Positions 1-7,517 of a DNA stretch of 40,210 nt are shown here, in pieces. The translations under genes were made by a program, and so were the position numbers. The notes beneath the pieces were generated by a model. That model made no database searches, was not told where the DNA came from, and saw only the letters and a list, made by a program, of their open reading frames with translations. The DNA comes from Bacteroidia bacterium (GTDB taxonomy: Bacteria; Bacteroidota; Bacteroidia; J057): positions 1 to 40,210 of the forward strand of contig JAUIGE010000051.1 in NCBI GenBank assembly GCA_030430205.1, read 5' to 3'. Numbering within the stretch: position 1 is the first letter of the stretch; every line of letters begins with the position of its first letter.

Positions 1-226
1 TCAGGGCTTTAAGACCTGGTGTGAATCGAAGGATCGGGCTTTGCCCGATCGTAGTATATAGCGTCCCTTCAGGACTTTGAGGATGTTTATTATTCATGAC
101 TTTCATTTTTTGTCCTGTACTAAGAGGAATAGCGATAAAGGAAACTGGAAGTTTATTTCGTCATCGTTCCTTACTGTGGGCATCAGTTTAATCTGTGTGA
201 ATCAGTGTCTATAATCTTTCACGGAT
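1..226. other. Intergenic region with hairpin and degenerate 9-10 bp repeat
   Basis: No convincing coding region is seen here. A perfect 8-bp hairpin lies at 32-50 (GATCGGGC, loop TTT, GCCCGATC). It lacks a clean T-run on either strand, so it is not a confident terminator for the minus-strand operon ending at 227. At about 182-220 a degenerate repeat with a 9-10 bp period (units like TCTGTGTGAA and TCAGTGTCTA) sits just past the stop codon of the ATPase gene. The motif AATCAGTGTC recurs at the start of the DUF5691 gene near 2805. If the usual partners of the SWIM-DUF5691-MoxR module (DUF5682 and VWA proteins) exist on this side, they lie beyond the left edge. Confidence 0.5.
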
Positions 227-1306
227 TTAAAGAATCTCTTTGCAAGCGCGATAGATATCCGCCCAATCATCCCTTTCTTTCACGATGGTTTCGAGGTATT
301 CTTCCAAAATGACTTTGTCTCTGTCGGAATCTTTGATGACAGCGCCGATCAGGCCGCCGGCCATGTCGTGGGCTTTGAGTTCGCCATCCCCGAAGTGTGC
401 GGCGAGCGACAGGCCGTGGGTGACCACGGAGATGGCCTCAGCCGTGCTGAGGGTGCTGCTGGGCGTTTTGAGACGGCTTTTGCCGTCCTGGGTCCTGCCC
501 TCTCGCAATTCGCGAAAGATGGTGACAAGGCGGCGTATCTCCGCCAGGGCAGGCTTCTCTGCTGGAATTTCCAGGCTTTTGCGGATCTTGGAGATGCGCG
601 ATTCTACGATGCGCGCCTCCTCTTCCAGCGTGGCTGGAAGGGGCAGGACGACGGTATTGAAACGGCGCTTGAGCGCGCTGGAAAGTTCATTGATGCCCTG
701 GTCCCGGTCATTGGCCGTGGCGATGACATTGAAGCCTTTGAGGGCCTGCTCCTCATGGTCCAGCTCAGGCACGGGCATGATTTTTTCGGACAAAAGGGTG
801 ATCAGGCTGTCCTGCACATCGGCAGGAATACGGGTCAATTCTTCGATACGGGCGATTTTGCCTTTGCGCATGGCGCGCATCACGGGGCTGGGCACCATGG
901 CATCACGGCTTGGGCCGTGGGCGAGCAGCTGGGCGTAGTTCCAACTGTAGCGAAGGGCATCTTCGCTGATGCCCGCTGTGCCCTGCACCAGCAGGGTAGA
1001 GTCGCCGGAAACGGCGGCAGCCAAATGCTCCGACACCCAGCTTTTTCCCGTACCCGGAATCCCAATCAGCAGCAGCGCCCGATCCGTCGCCAGGGTGGCG
1101 ATGGCGATCTCCATGATGCGGGCATTGCCGATGTATTTGGGGCTGATTTCGAAGCCATTATCCAGGGCACCGCCCATCAGGTAACGCAATACGGCCCAGG
1201 GAGAAAGCTCCCAATTGGGCGGTTTGGGGTATGTGTCTGCTTTTTTCAATGCGGCCAGTTCTTCCGCAAATTCCAGCTCGGCATGTTGTCTGATGATCTC
1301 ACTCAT
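227..1306 (-). CDS. MoxR-type AAA+ ATPase
   Basis: This 359-residue protein is a AAA+ ATPase of the MoxR type. Such proteins are usually chaperone-like ATPases working with a VWA-domain partner. The Walker A motif GIPGTGKS is at residues 82-89, a Walker B-like IEEL at 154-157 (E in place of the usual D), a sensor-1 stretch ATAND at 196-200, and RR at 214-215 is a candidate arginine finger. The C-terminal part is helical and charged, as expected for an AAA lid. The start ATG overlaps the DUF5691 stop codon by 4 bp (ATGA), indicating translational coupling. It is the last gene of a minus-strand operon with the SWIM and DUF5691 genes. This gene order is known from many bacteria, but the cellular role is not established. 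No VWA partner is visible in the window. Confidence 0.88.
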   Translation of the reverse strand: MSEIIRQHAELEFAEELAALKKADTYPKPPNWELSPWAVLRYLMGGALDNGFEISPKYIGNARIMEIAIATLATDRALLLIGIPGTGKSWVSEHLAAAVSGDSTLLVQGTAGISEDALRYSWNYAQLLAHGPSRDAMVPSPVMRAMRKGKIARIEELTRIPADVQDSLITLLSEKIMPVPELDHEEQALKGFNVIATANDRDQGINELSSALKRRFNTVVLPLPATLEEEARIVESRISKIRKSLEIPAEKPALAEIRRLVTIFRELREGRTQDGKSRLKTPSSTLSTAEAISVVTHGLSLAAHFGDGELKAHDMAGGLIGAVIKDSDRDKVILEEYLETIVKERDDWADIYRACKEIL

Positions 1307-2835
1307 GTGAATGTTTTATACATTTTATACCTGAAATCCAGGGTTTGAAGCATCTCCTCAAGGTAATGTCTGTAGCTCCCATTTCCCAGCAGTTCGTAGG
1401 GAAAAAGTGCGGCTATTTGTGGATATAATCCAATCGGCGTTCGCAGCGCCACATTGGGCAGCTCATAGAGCAAATAGCGAAAGCGCTGGTCTCCTCTTTC
1501 GACCCGGCGAATCAGGCTATCTCTTAGTTTTTGGTAAAAGGTCCAGGCTACTTTCTGCGAAAGCATATCGTCATGATCTATGATCAGGCTAAAGTCTACC
1601 AATAGCGTATCAAAGCGTTCGCTTTCGCTCATCGCCTTGATAAAAAGGCGGTCCCGCTCCGCCACCGGAATCAGTTGAATCAATTCCACCCGCACATTCG
1701 GTTTGATGACATCCAGCAATTTGCTGTTTTGAAAAATCGTCTTCAACAGCTCTGTGGCCCATTTCGCATCCCTCTGGCGAATACTCGCCAGCGTAAAGGC
1801 AAGCACAACGGCTTCTGCCCATTTGCTGTTCAGGGCTTTGGTGATGAGTTTTTCAGGAGATTCCTGAAAGCTTTTTTCCCAATGATCCGGCGGAATGCAG
1901 GCCAGCAAATGGCAGAGATAACCCGCTTTTTCCCCCAAACCCGAGGCTGCATAGGAAAATACAGAAAAGCCATCTCTCTCCCACTCTTTCCGGATTTCGG
2001 GCAAAGCTACTTTCAGCACGCCTTTTTCCATTTTAAAACAGCTTTCTGCCCGCTTTTTCATGCGGCGGATCAGCTCTGTATCCGGGATTCGGGTCAGGAG
2101 CGGAAAAGCTGCGGTGCGCACATCTTTGCGCCTGTGGTCGAGCAAGGGCTCAAGTTTGTCCTCATCGGCCTCGCTCAAATGAGGTTTGAGCAGTTGAGTG
2201 AATGCGATGAGTTCATCGCTGGAGGCCGTTTTTTTCATCCCGGCCCATAAGCTATGTGCTGTCTCGGGCTGCTGTGCCCGCTGCTGCACAAACCAACGCA
2301 GGCGCTGTTGCAGGCTTCCTGTTTTCCAGCTTTCTGCCGAAAGCGGAAGATATATCAGCCAGGCAGGGCGCTTCGCCGCCAACCAATGCAGGCGTTCGCC
2401 GCAGGCCTGAAGCAATAGCTTTTTGTCTACCTCCAGTTCATCTGCGATATCCAGCAGCAGAGGCAGGTATTCGGGCGAAAGCAGTTCTTCTTTTTTGACC
2501 AATAAACCCAAAGCCTCTTCCAATAAGCGCCGGGATCGGGCGTGTATCACCTGATACATAATATGCGCACCGGCTGCGTCGAGGTAGGGCCGTTTTTCCG
2601 GAGGAGCAGCCTCGGTTTCAGATAAAAGGATGGATTCGGGTTCAAAAGCCGCTTTTTCGGCCAGTTGGCGGGCAGCGAGGACGCGCAGGAGTTTTTCTGC
2701 GGGGGAGGTGCCGGCAGCGGCAATGTCGGACCATTCGGTTTCCTGCTCCCACCTGATGCGCTGGCGGTTGAGGCCCAGCGTTGCGGCGTGGAGAAGGGTG
2801 GACACTGATTTTCGCTGATTTGACTGATTTGACAC
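1303..2835 (-). CDS. DUF5691 family protein
   Basis: This is a 510-residue, probably cytoplasmic, alpha-helical protein with many Leu/Arg/Trp-rich segments. Its position between a SWIM zinc-finger gene and a MoxR ATPase gene, plus the N-terminal pattern STLLHAATLGLNRQ, match the DUF5691 family, which has no known biochemical activity. The helical, HEAT-like composition suggests a scaffold, but that is inference. The start is uncertain. The first possible codon is GTG at 2835, 6 bp after the SWIM stop and in the same frame. A second GTG at 2805 begins exactly where the family-like sequence starts. The codons between them (MSNQSNQRKS) come from a 9-10 bp tandem repeat. It overlaps the ATPase gene by 4 bp. 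Confidence 0.75.
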   Translation of the reverse strand: MSNQSNQRKSVSTLLHAATLGLNRQRIRWEQETEWSDIAAAGTSPAEKLLRVLAARQLAEKAAFEPESILLSETEAAPPEKRPYLDAAGAHIMYQVIHARSRRLLEEALGLLVKKEELLSPEYLPLLLDIADELEVDKKLLLQACGERLHWLAAKRPAWLIYLPLSAESWKTGSLQQRLRWFVQQRAQQPETAHSLWAGMKKTASSDELIAFTQLLKPHLSEADEDKLEPLLDHRRKDVRTAAFPLLTRIPDTELIRRMKKRAESCFKMEKGVLKVALPEIRKEWERDGFSVFSYAASGLGEKAGYLCHLLACIPPDHWEKSFQESPEKLITKALNSKWAEAVVLAFTLASIRQRDAKWATELLKTIFQNSKLLDVIKPNVRVELIQLIPVAERDRLFIKAMSESERFDTLLVDFSLIIDHDDMLSQKVAWTFYQKLRDSLIRRVERGDQRFRYLLYELPNVALRTPIGLYPQIAALFPYELLGNGSYRHYLEEMLQTLDFRYKMYKTFT

Positions 2836-2841
2836 GGTTTT

Positions 2842-4152
2842 TCAGGATAAATTGATCCAGCGGTAGTTGGAGGTTAATATGCCCAAAGGCAGTAGCCTGT
2901 TGGCGAGCCACTCGCCAAAAATACTCAGCGGCTGGCCGCCGCTAACGGCCAGCAATTCCCAGCTGCGCTGGAAGGCCGGATGCAGGGGAATCTTTTTCCC
3001 CCCGTCAGATAGCAGGATGATATTTTCTGCTTCAGAAAATACAGAAACGCCTGATAACCAGGCGGGATAAGTTGACAAAAAGGGGTTGATGCTGAGGGCA
3101 TTTGCGTAGACATTCAGAAAATCGGAAAAGGATTTTCCGGGGATGAGAACGCCCTCGCCGGCCTGTACTTTGACAGGCAGTTTGACATGGGCGCGCTCCG
3201 GCAGGATGCCGGGGTAGAAGACGATTTCGCCCGCCAGGGCGGTGCCCGGCATATAGTTGTAGCTAAAGCTCCCTCCGCCAAAGGAGAAGTCTATCAGCAA
3301 AGCAAATTGCCTGCTGTGATGTCCCCAGAGCCAGAGGCGCTGCATTTCAAGCCGATCCTGGCTTTCTGTCCTTTTGCCCACCACTTCCCACACATCCGAA
3401 ATGCCGCTTTTTGCTTCCAGCTGATCTTTTTTCACATGGATGCCTGCCAGGCTTTTCAGCTCATCCTGAAAGTCTTCAGGCCACTGTTCCAGCTTTTGAA
3501 AGGCCTTTAGCAAAAGGTAAATATGGCCAATCTGACTCAGGCTGCGCTCCTGCCAGCCCTCGCCCGCCATGCTCCCGGGCAAAGCCCGGATGAGGCCCGC
3601 CAGACCCGGGGCCTGGGCATCCACCATGCGGGCGGCCACGCCTTCGAAATATTCAAAAGGCTGCTGCGAAAGTTCCGCCAGCCCCATCTGCAGGATATCC
3701 TGCAGCCAGACCTCCAGCTCCTGCATGCCGAGCATCATGCGGTTTATCCGCTTATCGTTCCTCGGATTTCCTTCTACCTTCCTTGTTCCTTGTTCGTTAT
3801 TCGTTATTCCTCCCTCTCTCCTCTCTGCTCTCCCCTCTCTGCTCCTCCTCCACTCCCCTACCCACTCCGGCAGAGCCAAAACAGGCAGCGATTCCGGCTG
3901 CCCGGCAAAAAGCAACAGCATCCCCAAAGCATGTTTACAGGGAAAAACCCGGCTGGGGCAAGTACATTTTGATGCAAAATCAGAAGTATCCACCGCCACC
4001 AGGTAGGCCTTGCTGCCGCTTCCCTGGCAGCTACCCCAGAGGTAGCTCCCGGATTGTCCCAGATCTGTCCACTTGCGTGCATGCGCAAGGGATTGGGCGC
4101 GCCTGAGCGCGTCGGGACTGGGTGCCAGGGATGTGATTTGATCGGGTTTCAC
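2842..4152 (-). CDS. SWIM zinc-finger protein
   Basis: This protein of 436 residues carries a SWIM zinc finger, CxCx6CxH, with C63, C65, C72 and H74 (CTCPSRVFPCKH). SWIM fingers bind zinc and mediate DNA or protein contacts. I chose the GTG at 4152, 5 bp after the hydrolase stop, because the protein then starts KPDQITSLAPSPDA, similar to the usual N-terminus of the family (TPEQILALAPD-like). The longer frame back to 4317 overlaps the hydrolase and has no family-like sequence. Residues about 99-128 are encoded by a heptanucleotide array (3768-3858) in frame, giving an Arg/Glu-rich low-complexity linker after the finger. The rest is a helical C-terminal region of unknown function. It is in an operon with DUF5691 (6-bp gap) and the MoxR ATPase. 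Confidence 0.83.
   Translation of the reverse strand: MKPDQITSLAPSPDALRRAQSLAHARKWTDLGQSGSYLWGSCQGSGSKAYLVAVDTSDFASKCTCPSRVFPCKHALGMLLLFAGQPESLPVLALPEWVGEWRRSREGRAERREGGITNNEQGTRKVEGNPRNDKRINRMMLGMQELEVWLQDILQMGLAELSQQPFEYFEGVAARMVDAQAPGLAGLIRALPGSMAGEGWQERSLSQIGHIYLLLKAFQKLEQWPEDFQDELKSLAGIHVKKDQLEAKSGISDVWEVVGKRTESQDRLEMQRLWLWGHHSRQFALLIDFSFGGGSFSYNYMPGTALAGEIVFYPGILPERAHVKLPVKVQAGEGVLIPGKSFSDFLNVYANALSINPFLSTYPAWLSGVSVFSEAENIILLSDGGKKIPLHPAFQRSWELLAVSGGQPLSIFGEWLANRLLPLGILTSNYRWINLS
3768..3858. repeat. Heptanucleotide array inside the SWIM gene
   Basis: About 13 consecutive 7-bp units are read on the plus strand, for example TACCTTC, CTTGTTC twice, GTTATTC twice, TCTGCTC, TCCCCTC and TCTGCTC. 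The array lies inside the SWIM coding sequence without breaking the frame: 13 units are 91 bp, so a compensating change must have occurred. The TCTGCTC-type units match those of the array at 30304-30415. Confidence 0.85.
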
Positions 4153-4157
4153 TTTTT

Positions 4158-5138
4158 TTAAAAAATTGGATAAGGTTGGGGCGCGACATACGCCAGCGCC
4201 CGCCGCTCGGCCCAGTTCATCCCGCCGCCATAGCGGCTGAAGCCCACATGGCCTCCATGGTCGAGCAACTCCAATTGGAGGAAATCGCTGCCTTCGGCGA
4301 TATCCACAGGATAACAATCACCATGAAGCATGGGGTCATTCCAGGCATTGACGACCAGAGAAGGCGTCTGGATATTGGCCAGATGAGGAAGCGCGCTGAC
4401 ACTTTCGTAGAAAGCCTTTCCGCTGTCATAGCCGTACATCGGTGCCGAAAAACGGTCGGCAAAGGTATAAAGGTTGTCGATTTTTTCGAAATCTGTGAGG
4501 TCGAGGCGACCGGGAAATTGCTGCGCTTTGATGCGTACTTTTTCCCGCAGATTTTTCAGAAAAAAACGTCGGTAGATCCCATTTCCCTTCATGTGCATGG
4601 TATCTACGCTATGCGGCAGGTGTGTCGGCACAGAGAAGCCTACGGAGGCAATGATTTTGTTATCGACCTGATTTCCCTTTTCGCCTAAATACTTCAGATT
4701 GATGGCTCCGCCCATGCTCACACCTGCCAAAACGATCTGTTTGTATTGCGGATAATTTTTCAGCACATATTCTATTACCTCACCCAGGTCATCGCTGTTT
4801 CCGTGATGGTAGAGGCGAAAATTGCGGTTCATCTCCCCGCCGCAGGAGCGGCAGTTCCAGGCCAGCACGTCCCAGTCGTGCTGCCGAAAGGCCTTCACCA
4901 TGCCCAGGGCATAGGTGCTGGTCGAATCCCCCTCCAGCCCATGGCTGAAGATCATCAGGCGGTCATGACCGCTTTTCACCCAATCCAAATTCAGGAAATC
5001 GCCATCTAAAATGTCGATGGTTTCGCGATCATAGATGACCCCGCGGGGTCTGCGTGTCAGGCTGGGAACCAGGGTTTCCAGATGCCTGTGCGGCAGGTAG
5101 AAGGGGCGTTTGTATGCGGTGGAATGGATGACTGGCAT
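4158..5138 (-). CDS. YheT-like alpha/beta hydrolase
   Basis: This 326-residue protein belongs to the YheT/EMB8-like alpha/beta hydrolases (COG0429), putative esterases of poorly known substrate. Visible signatures are the oxyanion-hole stretch SHGLEG (65-70), the nucleophile elbow GVSMGG with Ser141, an acid candidate in NAWNDPM and the catalytic histidine in HGGHVGF near residue 300. There is no signal peptide, so it is probably cytoplasmic. I place the start at the ATG at 5138 (MPVIHSTAYKRPFYLPHRHL), where homology begins. A longer frame to 5195 would run through an 8-bp tandem repeat. It is the first gene of the minus-strand operon, 5 bp before the SWIM gene. Whether it works with the SWIM-DUF5691-MoxR module or is only co-transcribed is unknown. 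Confidence 0.88.
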   Translation of the reverse strand: MPVIHSTAYKRPFYLPHRHLETLVPSLTRRPRGVIYDRETIDILDGDFLNLDWVKSGHDRLMIFSHGLEGDSTSTYALGMVKAFRQHDWDVLAWNCRSCGGEMNRNFRLYHHGNSDDLGEVIEYVLKNYPQYKQIVLAGVSMGGAINLKYLGEKGNQVDNKIIASVGFSVPTHLPHSVDTMHMKGNGIYRRFFLKNLREKVRIKAQQFPGRLDLTDFEKIDNLYTFADRFSAPMYGYDSGKAFYESVSALPHLANIQTPSLVVNAWNDPMLHGDCYPVDIAEGSDFLQLELLDHGGHVGFSRYGGGMNWAERRALAYVAPQPYPIF

Positions 5139-5142
5139 GGGA

Positions 5143-5182
5143 AGATGAGCAGATTTGCAGATGAGTAGATTGGAAGATGGAA
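5143..5182. repeat. Octanucleotide array at hydrolase start
   Basis: Five units with AGAT every 8 bp (AGATGAGC, AGATTTGC, AGATGAGT, AGATTGGA, AGATGGAA) lie 4 bp upstream of the hydrolase start codon. It is the same kind of element as the heptamer arrays, with a period of 8. Confidence 0.75.
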
Positions 5183-5187
5183 GACTT

Positions 5188-5222
5188 TTTGGCAAATATA
5201 CTGAGAGGATTCTCTATTTTTG
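5188..5222 (+). promoter_or_regulatory. Candidate Bacteroidota promoter for the MutS-like gene
   Basis: TTTG at 5188-5191 is followed after 23 bp by TATTTTTG at 5215-5222. This matches the Bacteroidota consensus TTTG-N(17-23)-TAnnTTTG. It lies about 90 bp upstream of the MutS-like start, and the heptamer array 5251-5299 would be in the 5' leader. Confidence 0.45.
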
Positions 5223-5231
5223 GGAAAAATC

Positions 5232-5299
5232 GGTTTTGAGTTCCGGGTTCAACCCAAAACTCGAAACCCGAAACCCGAAACCCGAAACCCAAAACTCGA
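5232..5299. repeat. Heptanucleotide array upstream of the MutS-like gene
   Basis: Seven exact-period units occupy 5251-5299: AACCCAA, AACTCGA, AACCCGA three times, AACCCAA, AACTCGA. They are preceded at 5232-5252 by three heptads of the opposite orientation (GGTTTTG, AGTTCCG, GGTTCAA), so the region can form an imperfect hairpin. Closely related units recur at 23235-23265, just before the PKS start codon. Confidence 0.85.
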
Positions 5300-5312
5300 A
5301 ACGTCCTCTTCC

Positions 5313-7112
5313 ATGAATGAAATTCAGAAAATATACCAGGAACGCCTGGACCGTTTTATGCAAGCCTTTCAGGCGGACAATCGCCTGGCTACCTCCCTCT
5401 CCTATAGCCGCCTGGCTGCCTTTTTGGGCGGGTCGGTGCTGAGCTACCTGGCTTTGGATTACGATTTCAAAATCGGAATAGGTGTGACCGCTGTGGCTTT
5501 GGTGGTGTTTTTACTTTTGGTAAAAAGGCATGCCGTGGTCGAAGCCCGGCGCAACCGCAGCAAATACCTGAAACAGGTCAATGAAAAGGAGCTGAAAGCG
5601 CTGGAACGCGAATATGCAGCTTTTGCTGATGGAGCAGAATTCATTGATCCTAAACATGCGTTTAGCTACGATCTGGACCTTTTTGGTCCGCGATCCCTCT
5701 TCCAATATCTCAACAGAACAGCTTCTGTGCTGGGGACGGGCAAGCTGGCGGGCTGGTTCAGACAGCCCTTTCTGGATGCGGATGAAATCCGCAGCAGGCA
5801 GCAGGCCATTCAGGATATCAGCCAAAGGCTGGACTTTCGCCAAAATTTCCAGGCCATCGGGGAAGAGGAATTGGAGAACGAAACAGGTTCAGAGAACCTG
5901 ATCCAATGGCTCAAAGAAGAACCTTTCTTCCTGACCCACAAGCTCTATCCTATCCTCCGCTTCGCGCTGCCGGTCTTGCTGCTGATCATCAGCGGACTTT
6001 TCCTCTTTATCCCCCAGATCAGCTGGCATTTTCCCATCGGAATGATGATCGTCAACCTGATCGTCGTGCGGCAGGTTTTGGACCGAACCAATACGACGCA
6101 CGCCTTGCTGGGCAAGCGTTTTGCCACGCTCAACCGCTATGGCGATTTGCTCTATCTGATTGAGCAGGAGGATTTTAAGGCTTCTTTGCTACAAAGTGAA
6201 CAAGCCAAACTCAAAGTCCAGGACCTCAAGGCCAGCGTCAGCATCAAGGAACTGGCGGGCATCACCCGCGCCTTCGACCAGCGCTTCAATGCTTTCGCAG
6301 CTTTCCTCCTTAATGCGACCATCCTATGGGACATCGTCTGCATGTTTCGGCTCGAAAAGTGGAAGGCACAGGCTCAGGACGAATTACCGGCCTGGTTTGA
6401 GGTATTGGGCGAATTTGACGCCCTGCTCAGCCTCGGCAACTTTGCCTACAACCATCCCGACTTTTGCCTGCCGGCAATCCAGCAGGAGCCTTTCGCCATG
6501 AAAGGCATAGAGATGGGCCATGTGCTGCTCGACCCGGCCATCCGGGTTGACAACACCCTCGAACTCGAGGGTGACGGCCAGTACATCATCATCACCGGCG
6601 CCAATATGGCCGGCAAAAGCACCTTCCTGCGGACGGTAGGCACCAACCTCATCCTGGCGATGATGGGCTCCCCCGTTTGTGCCAAAAGTTTCACTTTCAG
6701 TCCGCTGAAGCTGCATACCTCGGTGCGGGCCACCGATTCCCTCCAGGACCATGAGTCCTATTTCTACGCCGAGCTGGTGCGGCTCAAGGCGATCGTAGAT
6801 CGCCTGAAAGCCGGCGAACGCCTCTTCGTCATCCTCGACGAGATGCTGCGCGGCACCAACTCCCGCGACAAACAGGCCGGTTCCCGCGGCTTCATCGAGC
6901 AGCTCATCCAGCTCAAAGGCATGGGCCTGGTCGCCACTCACGACCTGTCGCTGGGCACCCTCATGGATGAGCATCCCGACCAGGTGCGCAATATGCGCTT
7001 TGAAGTGGATATACACGAAGATCGCCTCGACTTTGACTATAAGCTCAAGCCGGGCATTTCGCAGAATTTGAATGCCACTTTTTTGATGAAAAAAATGGGG
7101 ATAGTGGAGTGA
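5313..7112 (+). CDS. Membrane-anchored MutS-like ATPase
   Basis: This 599-residue protein has the C-terminal ATPase domain of MutS-family mismatch repair proteins. The P-loop GANMAGKS is at 429-436, followed by TFLRTVGTN, and the Walker B LDEM has D509 and E510. Further motifs are RGTNSRDK and a switch-like VATHDLSLG. It lacks the N-terminal mismatch-recognition domain and has hydrophobic segments instead: two near residues 33-70 and two within about 212-250, so it is probably an inner-membrane protein. Such membrane MutS paralogues are common in Bacteroidota and of unknown function; they should not be called mismatch repair enzymes without evidence. I chose ATG 5313 because the upstream extension of the frame is pure heptamer repeat. 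Confidence 0.85.
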   Translation: MNEIQKIYQERLDRFMQAFQADNRLATSLSYSRLAAFLGGSVLSYLALDYDFKIGIGVTAVALVVFLLLVKRHAVVEARRNRSKYLKQVNEKELKALEREYAAFADGAEFIDPKHAFSYDLDLFGPRSLFQYLNRTASVLGTGKLAGWFRQPFLDADEIRSRQQAIQDISQRLDFRQNFQAIGEEELENETGSENLIQWLKEEPFFLTHKLYPILRFALPVLLLIISGLFLFIPQISWHFPIGMMIVNLIVVRQVLDRTNTTHALLGKRFATLNRYGDLLYLIEQEDFKASLLQSEQAKLKVQDLKASVSIKELAGITRAFDQRFNAFAAFLLNATILWDIVCMFRLEKWKAQAQDELPAWFEVLGEFDALLSLGNFAYNHPDFCLPAIQQEPFAMKGIEMGHVLLDPAIRVDNTLELEGDGQYIIITGANMAGKSTFLRTVGTNLILAMMGSPVCAKSFTFSPLKLHTSVRATDSLQDHESYFYAELVRLKAIVDRLKAGERLFVILDEMLRGTNSRDKQAGSRGFIEQLIQLKGMGLVATHDLSLGTLMDEHPDQVRNMRFEVDIHEDRLDFDYKLKPGISQNLNATFLMKKMGIVE

Positions 7113-7149
7113 CGGTTTTACAGGAAAGCCCTTCATTTAAGATAACATA

Positions 7150-7195
7150 TTAGCTAAAATGGAGAATTTTATTTATTTTTAGCTAAAATATTAGC
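7150..7195 (+). promoter_or_regulatory. Palindromic operator-like sites before the HipB-like gene
   Basis: TTAGCTAA at 7150-7157 and the longer perfect palindrome TTTTAGCTAAAA at 7177-7188 are followed by a half-site ATTAGC at 7190-7195, just before the ATG at 7197. Repeated palindromes overlapping the start region are typical of autoregulated HipB/XRE antitoxin genes. The role is inferred. Confidence 0.5.
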
Positions 7196-7196
7196 C

Positions 7197-7484
7197 ATGT
7201 TTTCTCTTTCAAAACAACCATCTGATATCTTGAAGCAAACGGCTTCCAGGCATAGGGCAGTCAGAAAAAGCCTTCGCCTTTCGCAACAAGAACTTGCAGA
7301 GCGTTCGGGCGTTTCCCTGGGGAGTATCAAGCGCTTTGAAAGCACAGGAAAGATTTCTTTGGAATCTCTTCTCAAGTCTTTACAGGTACTTGGCAGACTT
7401 GAAGATTTTGACCTGATCCTACAAGCCCGGGAGGATCTTGACGAAATTGAGAAATTGTTTAGCGACAAAACGAGGAGATCATGA
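7197..7484 (+). CDS. HipB-like XRE-family regulator (orphan antitoxin?)
   Basis: This 95-residue protein has a Cro/C1-type helix-turn-helix at about residues 29-50 (LSQQELAERSGVSLGSIKRF). It is followed by a segment (ISLESLLKSLQVLGRL) typical of HipB-like antitoxins that pair with HipA kinases. The stop codon overlaps a following ATG (ATGA at 7481-7484), the usual coupling of hipB to hipA. However, the next frame gives only about a dozen plausible residues before the TPR gene starts at 7518. The toxin therefore seems to be absent and the antitoxin-like gene orphaned. Palindromes immediately upstream suggest autoregulation. It could also simply be a free-standing XRE regulator. Confidence 0.8.
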   Translation: MFSLSKQPSDILKQTASRHRAVRKSLRLSQQELAERSGVSLGSIKRFESTGKISLESLLKSLQVLGRLEDFDLILQAREDLDEIEKLFSDKTRRS

Positions 7485-7517
7485 AAAAGGTCGAAAAAAT
7501 ATTCTCTTACAATTACC
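7481..7517 (+). pseudogene. Possible hipA 5' remnant
   Basis: An ATG overlapping the HipB-like stop begins MKKVEKIFSYNY, which resembles a HipA-like N-terminus (MKKVE). The frame then runs into the TPR gene's signal-peptide region in another frame and ends shortly after. The scar interpretation is an inference from gene order and the ATGA overlap. It could be an ordinary 34-bp spacer. Confidence 0.25.

Noticed and set aside
32-50. Hairpin as terminator of the MoxR operon
   Set aside because: The stem is perfect, but neither strand has a T-run after it and it is 180 bp past the stop, so I list it only as a hairpin.
368-1348. 326-codon open frame antisense to the MoxR ATPase gene
   Set aside because: It lies opposite a gene with clear AAA+ motifs, has no recognisable domain, and arises from the high-GC codon pattern of the opposite strand.
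4153-4317. Upstream extension of the SWIM frame
   Set aside because: It overlaps the well-supported hydrolase gene in another frame. The GTG at 4152 gives a family-like N-terminus.
6384-7136. 250-codon minus-strand frame opposite the MutS-like gene
   Set aside because: It is a shadow of the conserved ATPase domain on the plus strand, without known motifs of its own.
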